Shown in pieces: positions 1 to 11,871 of a stretch of DNA of 64,000 bases; position 1 is the stretch's first letter; every line of letters starts with the position of its first letter. The translations under genes and the position numbers were made by a program. This stretch comes from Hofstenia miamia (taxonomy: Eukaryota > Xenacoelomorpha > Acoela), in NCBI GenBank assembly GCA_004352715.1, contig SCFE01000030.1, positions 1,327,063 to 1,391,062 of the forward strand, read 5' to 3'. The notes beneath the pieces were generated by a model. The model saw nothing but the letters and a program-made list of their open reading frames with translations, made no database searches and was not told the origin of the DNA.

Positions 1-961
1 GAAATCTAAAAGGGGTTACTAGATAATAAAAGCAAAAAAGATCAAACGCAGTTGAAGGAGGACAAATTTATTGTGTGCTTTGCTACATTTGTCTCAGATA
101 TTTATTACAAAATCAGTAAATTATTACCTAGATACTGTTTACAGCTTCAAACAAAATTTCCCTTGCAAAGTTAAAAATGAGCAATCACACGTAATTCAAA
201 CTGAGGGACAAATAATAATTATATCAAATAACTACACTTGAAAATGTGAACAAATTGAATTAAAGAAATTGATACAAATTGGTAGCACCTAATCATCAAA
301 TGCGGACGTCAAAAGGACGTAACACTATTTTCAGAGTGCCAATAAAAATAAAATCGAAAAATAAGGCCAAGAGTGACTCTACACTAGCACTTGATATGGA
401 ATGCACTGCAGCTAAGAATTGGAAAATTATGTGGATGCCTTAAGGAACCATGGACTCAGCAACAAGTTCTGGAGCTCCATACATGATGGCTTTATTAATT
501 ACCCCATGACAATAGGAACGACTACATTAGGGAAGAGAGGCATCTTTGCAGAGTTAGTGAACAACATCCAAACCACTAAATTGTTGTGTATGCCACCACC
601 CACTGCCTAAAATAACTGCTGATACTCCCAGTGTGGAGCGTGAGGAAAAAGAAGATTGTCCAGGTCCACATCACTACCAGTAAGAACTATGTAAACAGCA
701 CTGCTGGCACTAGGTCATACATCAAATCCAACAAGTATAGGGTGGCTCATAGCAAGTTAATTGAGGGTGACAATGAAAAGAGTTTTCATTGATGAAAAAA
801 TTATGCTTCTAGACCTGTATAAGAAAGGGGAACCCATCAGCATGCAATTGGAGAAAGTTAAGAGAACAATCACTAAGCTTCATCCCAGAATGCTCATCTG
901 ATTTGCTGTTTGAAAAATGTAGAAATGTTTACTATAATGTAACCAAACAAGTTATGGTTAT
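1..961. other. Unassigned AT-rich DNA
   Basis: No recognisable gene. A 63-codon open frame begins at 419 and the 380-960 stretch is less AT-rich than its surroundings, so it may be an eroded coding fragment. None of its frames matches a family I know, and stops are frequent in all frames. Confidence 0.4.
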
Positions 962-1708
962 TGTAGAATCAGAGGGGTGATTCTAGCAAACAAGAAGAGA
1001 ATACAGTTCAAACTATTTCTATTTTACAAATGCTTCATTCTTTATATACAATACTATTTAAGATATGTACAAATATGACAACAACCAGTCACCAACACGA
1101 AAAGCGCGAGGTCTGGCTGATAAATAATAACAACTACTGGCCGATGCTACATGTTGCCCTAGGCCAGACTCCCCCATTTTTCGTTGTGCCCAATGGACGA
1201 GGATCCGGCCCAAAAGGATCCATTCGACTGCTCTTCACACAAACATGCAAAAACTAAGGCGTAGACTCGGCTGACTCCTATTGATCAGGTTAGTCTTGTG
1301 GAGAGGCATCGGATTTAACCTTCAAAACCAGGTCCATCACCAATTGTGGCTGGAGATGACTGAGAACAACGGATAAAAATCATCTTTTGGCATTGCAGCA
1401 TCATTCAACAGCCCTTCACTCAAACATGCAAAAACTAAGGCGTAGACTCAGCTGACTCCTATCGATTGAGTTCATCTTGCTGAGATTCATCTGAATGTTT
1501 TGCATCACATCAGAGTCATCATGTAGAATTGGTGGGGTGAATCTAGTGAACAAGAAGATAATACAGTTCAAACTATTTCTATTTTACAAATGCTTCATTC
1601 TTTATATACAATACTATTTAAGAAATGTACAAATATGACAACAACCAGTCACCAACACAAAAAGCGCGAGGTCTGACCAATAAATAATAACAACTACCAG
1701 CCGATGCT
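962..1708. repeat. Nested direct duplications
   Basis: A block of roughly 165-190 bp beginning TGTAGAAT occurs at about 962-1153 and again at about 1523-1708 with few differences. Between them, an ~80-bp block containing ATGCAAAAACTAAGGCGTAG occurs at about 1231-1313 and 1415-1493. A flanking stretch beginning ATAATGTAACCAAACAAGTT precedes the first block (about 934) and follows the second (about 1709). The region therefore looks like a tandem duplication with internal deletions, possibly of an LTR-like sequence. No reverse transcriptase or integrase is visible nearby. Confidence 0.7.
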
Positions 1709-1710
1709 AT

Positions 1711-3856
1711 AATGTAACCAAACAAGTTATGATTATTATTAGGTTACTATGCCTCCCTGTTTTTCAGTGAGTTCACACTCCAACTTGCTATGCTCTGTCT
1801 TGACTTACTTTTACCCTGATATTGCGATAAGGGAAAAAGATGCCCATTCTAGTGACATTGATGCCACAATGATTCTACTGATCACTCTCAAAGAGTTACA
1901 AATATACAAGCACCTCTATGATATATTTACTCAACACTATAACATCATAAAAACTCATTGCATTATCAGTGAAGGATGGCTTGAGATGTGAATGATGAAA
2001 TACAAGAGAAAAGAGGTTAACCACCAGAGGCTGTCATGCAGATTCGAAAAAGGCCATGTTATGCCATTTTTAAGAGTTGGGACAAAGAAATAGCATCTGA
2101 AATGTTCGAGGAAGTTCAAAAGTTGCAATTAGGACCACCCCTAAAATTACTACCCAAAGTTTAATATATGCAAGGGGATGTAATGTCACTCAGGGAACAA
2201 TTGGAGCATCTATATTTAGTTGATTTCACCTATTAGGCTGGTAATTACTAATAGTGAAAGTCTAGGGTCTCAAATAAACAATAGGACCTCAGTTGTGGTA
2301 ACCAGGGAAACCATTAGAGACTAATATCAAAAGTTTTCTTTGTTACCCTGATATATGTTATATTAATATTACCTAAAATATACTTTTAATATTTATTTTG
2401 TAGTGCTAAATGATTAATTTGATTTGTTTTGATTTTATTTGATAAATTTGTAATTTTTCGAATTTTGACAATACATATGAAGAAATTTAGTGCAATGTGT
2501 TGCTGCCATCTTGTGGAAAGTGTGATAACGTCATTTCTTTAGCTTGAAATATTTCTTCTCATTTAAGGCTAAGCGCACACTGTTGATTATTTAATTTAAC
2601 AACTAAATAATTTACAAATTAAATAGTTTATCAAAATTTTGTCAAGTGCGCACTAGTAATTTTTAATCTGCTCAATCATTCATTTTAGAATGGATTTTAT
2701 TAAGACAAAGCACGTCTTACTGCAATAAATGAATTATCAAAAAGACATAAGGGACTATATTTCTAAATAGATTGTGTGAACATGAACACCATATGATAAG
2801 TTCTTTAATTACTTTAGAATGAATGCATATTGTTTTGATCAATTACTGTAATTAGTTCCAATTACATTATGCAAATACAAATATTTGTAAAGAAATTTTT
2901 CTGTCTCATTGGCTACAAGTGTCGTCAACGAGTGTTCATTTTAAAAAGTAGAACAAAATTGTAATCTCTGGCTCGAATTTAAACTTAGTAACTTAGACAG
3001 ACGCGAGTTAAGCCCGTTGCGAACCAGTTCCATTGCTAAGCCAAATTCTTCCCCATAGTAACTATGAATACTTTCACAAATACAAATATCCGATTCGCTT
3101 CATAAAAGTTCATCTTTGCTGGAAATTTATCATTTTTACTTTTCTAAGAAATCAACATATAATAACAATAAAAATAATACTATAATATTATACAAATAAA
3201 TACAAATTAATTCCAGTGTTGTTGATAAAGTGTCAGTCATGTAATGAAACGCTCTGTAATAGCCTTTTGGAACTGTTTGATTTTTAAATCTGCTAAATTT
3301 AAATAATTAAGTATGGCTAAATTGCGTAGACGCCTATCAGGGAACCAAAATGAATGAATATAAATATAATATAATATATAATAGATAATAATATATAATA
3401 TAAATATATTAATATTGGCTTTATACAATATTTGTTGAATACGAGACGGCGTAGAAATTTTAGATTTAGCAAAAAAATCGTAATATTTTGTAAACTTATA
3501 AAAGAAATTCAATCGCCTTAGAAACCAAGAAATCAAGACTTAATGAAATATTTTTGGTACCATCTAATTCTTGCTATGTTATTTTAGCGCGTTATATTTT
3601 TCTTATACAATTTTGATATTGATTATTAGTAATGCACAAAGTTTGTTTTTTTGTTTTACGCTTTATGACTTTTGGTCCAATTAAATTGAATTGCATTGCG
3701 CAAATTCAGCGTGCGCTAATTTCTTCATATGATTATGTGAAATAGTGCAGTACTTGATTGTCCCCTCACTTCAAATTTACGTTGCTTAAATTTAGCTTTA
3801 TTAAGTAGGGAAAACGTGTAAACAATTTGCAGGTATTAATCATTTGTATTGAAACC
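1711..3856. other. AT-rich intergenic DNA, no gene seen
   Basis: No coding pattern on either strand. GGCTAAGCGCACACTG at about 2568 and a loosely inverted counterpart near 3702 could be ends of an old MITE, but the match is too weak to call. 3360-3420 is a low-complexity TA/AAT tract. Confidence 0.4.
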
Positions 3857-5588
3857 TAGGGCAACCTGTTATTCATTTGCAAGAATCCATTAGTAGGCAA
3901 CCATAAAGTCTATAAAGTCTATACCTAGGTCATATTTCGTCAAAATTCGTTCTATTGGTCATATTTTTTGTCAAAAGTCACAGGTGAAACTCGATATGGC
4001 ATGAATTAAATCAGTAAGTGGTATGCCAAACCACAATATCTCATTAATTCATTATTCTTTCATTACATTGCTGTCGCCAGCTAAGAGTTTATTTGAAGTG
4101 AGTCACTCGAATAATACTTGAATTATTTTACCTATTTTAATTGCTTGTATTTGCGTCGTATCGATCGTTCCAGTGAATATGCCAAAGCAGTGATGCGACA
4201 AAAGAGAAAAGCCATCCGCATTCAAGGTATCACCCACAAATGACTTATTCTGTATTCTTTGTGAAAAGAATATTTTATGTGAGAAGGCCTGGAACGTTGA
4301 GCAACATAGAAAGGCCAATTCGTACTCCCGCAAATTGCAAAATTTTCCCACCACTGCCGCTCAAGCCGCCCAAAGCTTTATTTCGTTCCAAACGCAGATG
4401 CGTTTAAAGAGCAAGTTATTGCAACAATGGTGGAAATGGATATTCCTCTTCACAAACTGAGACACCCAAGCCTGAAAAAGCTTTATGTTGTCGTGAAACA
4501 AGTGCATGACAGCAAGATAAAATACTGGCCGAAAGAAAACTACAACACATCCGTGAAAAATTGCTTAGTAAGAAAGTAGTTTTCATTTGTGACGAGACAG
4601 AACTGCGTCAGAAGAAGTTTGTTAATGGTATGTGCGGAACTTTGGAAGAACCGAATAAAAGTTCTTGTTGCAATCAAAATAGCATCCTCAGCAATAAACG
4701 CAGAAAACGTGGAAAATATAGTTGACGATGCAGTCAGGAGTATGAATACTGAAAGATCTCACTTTACCTTGTTTTCATCTGATGCTGCAGGCTATATGGT
4801 CAACTGCGGAAAAACGCTGAAATTGATGTATCCAAATTTACAACATGTGACCTGCATAGCACATTTGGTGCACAACTGTGCAGAGAAGGTTCGAGCCTAT
4901 TTTCCCAATATTGACAATTTGATTTCATCTGTTAAAGCTGCAACAGTTCGAAATAGACAAAGAATGCAACTTCATGACTGGAAGCAGCTGTATATTACAC
5001 AGAAAAATTTTTCGAAGTCAAAAATATTATATGCGCATGGGAGGACGACGGGTTAATTGTAATGAGAGCAAAATAAGCTGTCAACCACGGGGACGTAGAA
5101 AATGAACTAATACAAGTCCTGGAGTATAAACACTTGATAACTATTGTAAAGGAACTCGAAAAAAGCACCTTCACAATTTTAGAGGCGCATCAGAACTGAA
5201 GAGACAACTGGAAGTGCTTGACCCGGCCAATATTTTGCTGTATTTGCAGCAACGATTACTGAATAACCCAGACTTTATGGAGATAATTCATAGAAATGGC
5301 AACCTTTCCCTTGCGGATTATCAACTACTTAGAAGGTGCCAGCCATCAAGTGGCGATGTGGAACGATCCTTCAGCAAGCAAAAAAATTTGCTGTCTGATG
5401 ATAGAAATTTTCTAGATTAAAACATTGAAAATTATATGCTCAGTTATGCAAATATCAATCTCGATGAATAAAAATTTGAGATAAAATCTGCTTTTTTAGG
5501 TCTAATTTTCAGGTCTAGAAATTGGATTTTTAGGTCATATCGTTAGGTCTATAAATGCAATTTTTAGCTCTAGAAAGTGATTGCCCTA
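3857..5588 (+). mobile_element. Degraded hAT-family DNA transposon
   Basis: The element contains a broken hAT transposase (see the pseudogene entry). The octamer TAGGGCAA at 3857 has an exact inverted counterpart TTGCCCTA ending at 5588, which I take as candidate terminal repeats. Copies of AGGTCTA/AGGTCATA lie just inside both ends (3900-3935 and 5495-5560), like the subterminal repeats of hAT elements. The flanking 8-mers do not match, so a target-site duplication is not supported and the exact ends are uncertain. Confidence 0.55.
4195..5420 (+). pseudogene. hAT transposase remnant (BED finger, DDE core, dimerisation tail)
   Basis: Pieces of one transposase appear in order in different frames. 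Around 4210-4360 a BED-type zinc finger reads FCILCEKN followed by VEQH. About 4390-4579 is a linker region ending at a stop. 4575-4660 contains CDET, the first catalytic-Asp neighbourhood of the 'DETTD' type. 4668-5056 contains FSSDAAGYMV and HVTCIAHLVHNCAEKVR, typical of the RNase H-like core and insertion domain. 5214-5420 ends with SSGDVERSFSKQKNLLSD, the hAT C-terminal dimerisation motif. Frameshifts and stops separate the pieces, and most of the region between the core and the tail is deleted. It resembles the CGGBP1/BED-like hAT transposases common in invertebrate genomes. It cannot encode an active enzyme. Confidence 0.8.
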
Positions 5589-8215
5589 TCAATTAGTTCA
5601 GCTTAGTGCTAGTGTTATTTTTTTTCTTGCACTTGTGGTTTTTATATTGTAATAATTAAATAGGCTCTGACAATAATCATGTTGAAATGAGTTGCGACTA
5701 ATAGCTTTTTGATTCTTCACCCTGAATTGTGATCGCATTAGGCTAGCTATAGGTATACGTCTAGTTAATAAAACCTTCCTTTTCGTCCAGACAAAAGCAC
5801 ATAACATATTATAACTTATCCCAGAAATATTGGCGTAAAGAGTAATTACTAACAAATCTGAAAAGTTAGTTAATTTTTTCAAAATATAATTTGATATTAA
5901 TGTGTAATCTGCAATAGCAGCTATTCTAATGCCAGTGTGTGGTATCACACTTACAAAATGCAATTTACTAGTTATTTATATTATTATGTTTGTAGTTCAT
6001 CAATTCCTTAGTGTAGTATTTTTAGATTATTTGAATTGTTTAAATGTTTAATCTAATGTGAAATTGCCCAATGACGTAGACTACCAAAGAGATTTTAGTT
6101 GCTGCTACGTATAAAAGTCAAAGACACTATAGACTGTTTCTAATCATTTAAGCACTACGCCATTAATTATTGGAGTGGAGTTTTGTAAAAATGAAAACAA
6201 CTATTGAACCTCATTAACACTGTGTTAAACCTTTTGTTTGTTGTTAGTTGATCTTAGAATCAATTTTTATTTTACTTGTGTTTTGATAATTTACCCAATT
6301 GGGTACAACACTATAATTATAAGGAGTCTTCCTTGGTATTTGCAGCCATAGATTTGCTGCCATTTTGGTCTTTAGGTATTACTATTTAGATTATTGTGTC
6401 ATGGAATCGTCAATTGTCAACCATATGTGTTACTTATGGGTCACTATGAAGGAAGCTAAAAGGAGTTCGACCTGTATTGATGATGGTTGAACTCATTGCA
6501 CCAAACGTTTATAAGTTGCATATATGGAGTCAGGTACAGGACCTGAAGGATCACTTGGACTACAGATTGGAAAACAAAAACTTGATGATAGTATGTCCGA
6601 ATGGGATTTAGGGTTGTTCTTTAATATAGGTTGACTGTAGAATAACCACCAGCGTCGTTGAGTTATCTAAACTATTACCTATTATGCATTGTATATTATT
6701 TCATTTTGATGATTTCCTCTGTACATTGTTGTTAGGGGTCGGCTAGAGGCTATATTGTTGAATCGTAGAGTTGTGTAGCCATTTATTCTAATTAGTTAGT
6801 GCCACATTAGGACTCTGTAATCTTTTCAATTTGTTTCGTACAACAAAGGCTTTGGCATCTCTGTGACTACTAGATGAGGCTTAGGGTATTAGTTTAATCC
6901 TTAGGTTGAGCATCTGGGCAACAAAAATGCTATAATCGATGCCAATTTTTGCAAGCATTTCAAATCCATAGGAGGTATCCACCTAGAGCCTCGGCCAATA
7001 AAGGATTAAATTCTATTTCATTACATAGACATTTACTTAAGTAATATGGAATAATTATCATTACTTGATTGCTCAGCCTCCACTATGCAAGTAAGATTCT
7101 CAGAACGGAGCATTGATCTTCCTCCATAGTATCTGTAGCAGTATACACGTTAAGCATGTAATTTATACTAAGCAAGGCTGGTGTCAATCAAGACCTGGAC
7201 ATAGATGAAACAAATTTTAGCACCGGCTTTACCGTTTATACTAAATAAAAAATTTAAATATCATTAAATTTTAGCAGTTATACTAACTACTACTCTAATA
7301 TAACCGGAGCTGCAAAAGTGAACATAACAGCTGCAGCTAAATGTAGTAAAACTGTTTCAAAGCATCAAACTGATGCCATTGAAATTTATTTCCCACTAGT
7401 GACTTAGCAGGTCTCGTTAGAAGGGGCCCCTCTGACGCAGCTTAAATAGTCAAATCATAATCTCGGCCTGAATTCAAGCTAAACCTTAAGCATCCCAGGA
7501 ATTTCTTAAATGTTAGATCTCTTCTTGATACAATTTAAGCGGTTGTAACTACCGAACTATGTAGTATCTATATCCAGAACCTGTAAATAGCACAGGATAC
7601 AAGAGTGTCATCTCTTTAACTTACGTTTGAAGACTACCCGATCACTATCCTATTAAGTGTGAAAAGGGCTGGGTTACCCTCGCGGTCTATGGGCGGACTC
7701 GGCAAACACTAGTTATTTGCACATAAATTTATTGGCGAATGATTTACAGTGTTAATTTTTTTAAAGCACTAAATAGTGTCATTAAATTGTTTCCTAAAAA
7801 TATTCAATTTCATACAATCCAACATATAATCCGTGCCATTTACTTAATAAATATGTAATTGAATTATTGAAATAAATTTTCAGCAAGAAAACAGAAGTCG
7901 AAGTTGATTTTTCATCCTGCCAAATTTTTTGCTAAAATAACTACATTTTACAAGGTAAGTGCCTATTTATTGTTTAATGACCATTTGAAAAATGTTAGTG
8001 TGGCATCGGTATGAAATCAGTGAGCAATACTAATAACCTATCTATTGAGGTTTTCGAGTCGAAGCATGGATTTACTGGTGGTGCAAATTAATAACTAACT
8101 CCTCCTGCTATAAATACCCTATCCTAATAAAAGTTAAACGTAAACAGGAGATCGCGTTAGGGAAGAGTGGCCACACTCGGCCGACCTGATACGGATAACC
8201 TTAAGAGTCGTGTAA
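5589..8215. other. Intergenic DNA, no gene seen
   Basis: No recognisable coding region, RNA gene or clear repeat on either strand. Longer open frames (for example minus strand 5598-5963) have no family resemblance and AT-driven composition. Confidence 0.4.
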
Positions 8216-8433
8216 GGGTGCATTCACACAGAAAGCTTGCGATATAGCGCTTGTATTTTTAACACATGTTTTAAGATAGTTGAATTCACACAGAAAGCGA
8301 GCGATAAAGCCAATCTTGAGATTTAAACAAGAGGAAATAAAGGAGGGTATTCACACAGAGAGATTGCGATATCGCGCTTGTAATTTAAACACATGTTTTA
8401 AGATAGTAGCATTCACACAGACGGCGTGCACTT
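8216..8433. repeat. 62-65 bp minisatellite at a gap edge
   Basis: ATTCACACAGA recurs at 8222, 8284, 8349 and 8411, usually followed by an (A/G)AGC..GCGATA segment. The array runs into a run of N, so its full length is unknown. The first copy is preceded by TAAGGGTGCATTCACAC, which resembles a PIF/Harbinger-type end after a TAA target. This may be a subterminal repeat cluster of a MITE. Confidence 0.7.
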
Positions 8434-9433
8434 NNNNNNNNNNNNNNNNNNNNNNNNNNNNNNNNNNNNNNNNNNNNNNNNNNNNNNNNNNNNNNNNNNN
8501 NNNNNNNNNNNNNNNNNNNNNNNNNNNNNNNNNNNNNNNNNNNNNNNNNNNNNNNNNNNNNNNNNNNNNNNNNNNNNNNNNNNNNNNNNNNNNNNNNNNN
8601 NNNNNNNNNNNNNNNNNNNNNNNNNNNNNNNNNNNNNNNNNNNNNNNNNNNNNNNNNNNNNNNNNNNNNNNNNNNNNNNNNNNNNNNNNNNNNNNNNNNN
8701 NNNNNNNNNNNNNNNNNNNNNNNNNNNNNNNNNNNNNNNNNNNNNNNNNNNNNNNNNNNNNNNNNNNNNNNNNNNNNNNNNNNNNNNNNNNNNNNNNNNN
8801 NNNNNNNNNNNNNNNNNNNNNNNNNNNNNNNNNNNNNNNNNNNNNNNNNNNNNNNNNNNNNNNNNNNNNNNNNNNNNNNNNNNNNNNNNNNNNNNNNNNN
8901 NNNNNNNNNNNNNNNNNNNNNNNNNNNNNNNNNNNNNNNNNNNNNNNNNNNNNNNNNNNNNNNNNNNNNNNNNNNNNNNNNNNNNNNNNNNNNNNNNNNN
9001 NNNNNNNNNNNNNNNNNNNNNNNNNNNNNNNNNNNNNNNNNNNNNNNNNNNNNNNNNNNNNNNNNNNNNNNNNNNNNNNNNNNNNNNNNNNNNNNNNNNN
9101 NNNNNNNNNNNNNNNNNNNNNNNNNNNNNNNNNNNNNNNNNNNNNNNNNNNNNNNNNNNNNNNNNNNNNNNNNNNNNNNNNNNNNNNNNNNNNNNNNNNN
9201 NNNNNNNNNNNNNNNNNNNNNNNNNNNNNNNNNNNNNNNNNNNNNNNNNNNNNNNNNNNNNNNNNNNNNNNNNNNNNNNNNNNNNNNNNNNNNNNNNNNN
9301 NNNNNNNNNNNNNNNNNNNNNNNNNNNNNNNNNNNNNNNNNNNNNNNNNNNNNNNNNNNNNNNNNNNNNNNNNNNNNNNNNNNNNNNNNNNNNNNNNNNN
9401 NNNNNNNNNNNNNNNNNNNNNNNNNNNNNNNNN
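8434..9433. other. Assembly gap (1000 N)
   Basis: Exactly 1000 N, the usual size for a gap of unknown length. Open frames spanning it are artefacts. Confidence 0.99.
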
Positions 9434-10953
9434 TCAGACTAGGCAAGAATCGGAAAACTCCGTAACATAAGTGCGGTTTCGTGGCACAAGGACCCTTCGA
9501 ATCGATCCCGTGATGGAATCCAGCCACTACTCGACACAACTTGCCTAGCTGCACATTTTATTAAATAATCAAACCAGATAAGAGTAGAATGAAAATAAAA
9601 TAAACTCCGAAGAATTTATTGTTCATCAAATTTCTGGTTAGTTCAAAGCTATTTATAAAAATTTTCCAAAATTTTAAATGATTCGTCTGCCAATATGGCT
9701 GTTCCTTCATAAGTGTAATTTCGCTCAATTTAATTTGTCAAATGTTACTTGATAGGCTAACAAGTTTTTCTTAATTTGAACAATATTGAGGCTTAGTTGC
9801 ATCTTACAAAAATAACTAAGATCATTAACTAAATTTTAAAATCAATTCTAATTAATATTAATCATTCGACGTTGTTCTTCACTTGCAGCTTAGTTGCTTT
9901 TGGATGATGCTACACTATGACGGGGTTTTGATGAAACGTTGCTTCCATCCACACTTAATGACTTATATACAGATCAGTAAGCTCAGACAGGGTGTACTAA
10001 ATTTTTTAGGCCCCGGGTCAGACCATTCTTTTAAAATAATTCTCCAATAAGCTAAGTAAATATAAACAATGATCAGCCAAATTTACGGCAGCAACAATAA
10101 ATGAGCTATTTTGCTTTATAATTTTCATTTTTGCTTATTAAATTATATTCAAATCTAAAACCTTTATAATACGTCTGCTAATAAGTATGCTGTGTATTTA
10201 ATAAACTAGGTAATGTATTCTTATCAGCAAGTAATAACGTCATAAAGATAAAAACTTTAAAAAACTATATTGACCCAAAACATTTTGTGTAATTAAGAAG
10301 CATTTCTTGGAATCGTTTGCCGGTTCATCAATCTTAGCGAGATGTAAGAATAGTTCTTCTCATCCTAAATATTTATATTAAATATAATGACATGCATGGT
10401 TCATCTATAGCCTTAGCCCTAATTCTATTTGATTTTTTCAAAATCTGTTATGGATTCCCCAAATAATTTTTTAACGTTTTTAGCTCACGAACTATTATCA
10501 ATTATGGCGCATTTCTAACACTAGGTAAATACCAGTGGCGGAGCGTGGGCCACTTTGCCTAGTGTGCGGTGCAGAGTTGCTAGTGGTTCGGTTTGGTTTC
10601 GTCATTGTATTAAATAAAAATACGTCAATACTGAACTGAACGTTTCAAAATTTACAATGGAAATCAGTGCAGTAATTGCTTAAACTTGAAGCCATCCATT
10701 ACATGATTAAATGCATAATTTTTTAAATACTCTACATTAACGTAAAATATGATTCAAATGAATATTTCTTAAAATCAGATATCAAGTAAAATATTTGAAA
10801 TGGATACCCTAGTTTATTTAATAAGATCACGAAATATTAGACAGGACCAGTGCGTGATCAGACCAACTTTTAAATTTCAACCAAGACCAATACTCATTTG
10901 CTATTATTTTCGAACTTCTATATTTGGAATGAAAGCAGAAATAGATGACCCAC
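9434..10953. other. Intergenic DNA, no gene seen
   Basis: No coding pattern. CAGTGGCGGAGCG at 10533 looks like one terminus of a hAT element, but I found no inverted partner. Confidence 0.4.
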
Positions 10954-11871
10954 CAGAGATGGAATCGGATTCAACAGTTTAAGATCCGATCCGGATCCGA
11001 ACTTTTAAAAAAATGGATCCGAATTTAAATAAGTATTCTAACAATAAACAAACATAAACTTAAAAATATTTATGTTTTTTAATGCGAATAGAAAATATTA
11101 AGTGCTTCAACACTATCTTGAGATAAAAAATACACATATACTTACGGAATAATATATGCAAATCAACTTATTTGTAAGCTTTGTAATAATCTGATTCCTA
11201 ATGATTGTCATCAACTATAATCATAAAATATTAATAGAGTTTAAATAGTTGAGTTTCTTATAGTATTACCTCCCGTATTAATGTTTTATGTCAAAATTCA
11301 GAAATAACCACTTTGCAATGTCATTATGAATTGAAGTTGTTTCAAACAAGATAAATTTACTTCAAAATTGCAGCTAAGGCGATGAAAACAAGAATAGCAC
11401 AAATAATGGCAAATTGTAGAAAACCTGCGTTTAGGGAATATTACGCGAATGCAAACATTATTCCAACAAAAATTTAAACATTGTTTCAAGAAATAATAAA
11501 TATTATTCCAATATCATCTGCTGAGGCTGAACGTGGATTTTCAAGGATGAAAATAATTCTAAACGAACTTCGCTGCTGCATGGATATACCAAACCTTTCT
11601 TCGTTGATGTTTATCAGCATTAATGGTCCGCCTTTTAGGATCCGATCCGGGTCTAATTTTTAAAAGAATTTTAGTTTTCGATGCGAAACGAATCCGAATA
11701 TAAATAAGTACTTACAATAAATAAACATTGACTTAAAATATATTTACGTTTTTTTTATAATTCCAATAGAAAATTTTATGTGCTTAAACACTGTCGTGAG
11801 ATCAAAATGGGCATATAGGAGATATACCGGATAGCACAACCGATCCGAGATCCGATCCAACTCCAACTCTG
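10954..11871 (+). mobile_element. Short hAT-like element with paired internal repeats
   Basis: The left end CAGAGATGGAATCGGATTC (10954) is mirrored by an inverted CAGAGTTGGAGTTGGATCGG ending at 11871, the CAGAG(A/T)TGG style of hAT termini. Inside are two direct repeats of about 165-190 bp (about 10982-11147 and 11638-11830), each beginning near GATCCGATCCG and sharing a TAAATAAGTA...AATAAACA core. Between them lies a fragment of hAT transposase. The 8-mers beside the ends do not match, so a target-site duplication is not confirmed. Confidence 0.5.
11481..11636 (+). pseudogene. hAT transposase C-terminal fragment
   Basis: This fragment of about 52 codons carries IPISSAEAERGFSRMK and ends SLMFISINGPP. 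It is the hAT dimerisation region as seen in ZBED5/KIAA1586-like transposase-derived proteins. The BED finger and catalytic core are absent from the surrounding DNA, so it is a deletion remnant inside the short hAT-like element. Confidence 0.75.

Noticed and set aside
2568-3721. Possible Harbinger-like MITE with GGCTAAGCGCACAC ends
   Set aside because: The proposed right end matches too poorly and no clean target duplication is visible.
8280-9554. Long open frames across the N run on both strands
   Set aside because: They consist almost wholly of N; only a few dozen flanking codons are real and they lie in minisatellite sequence.
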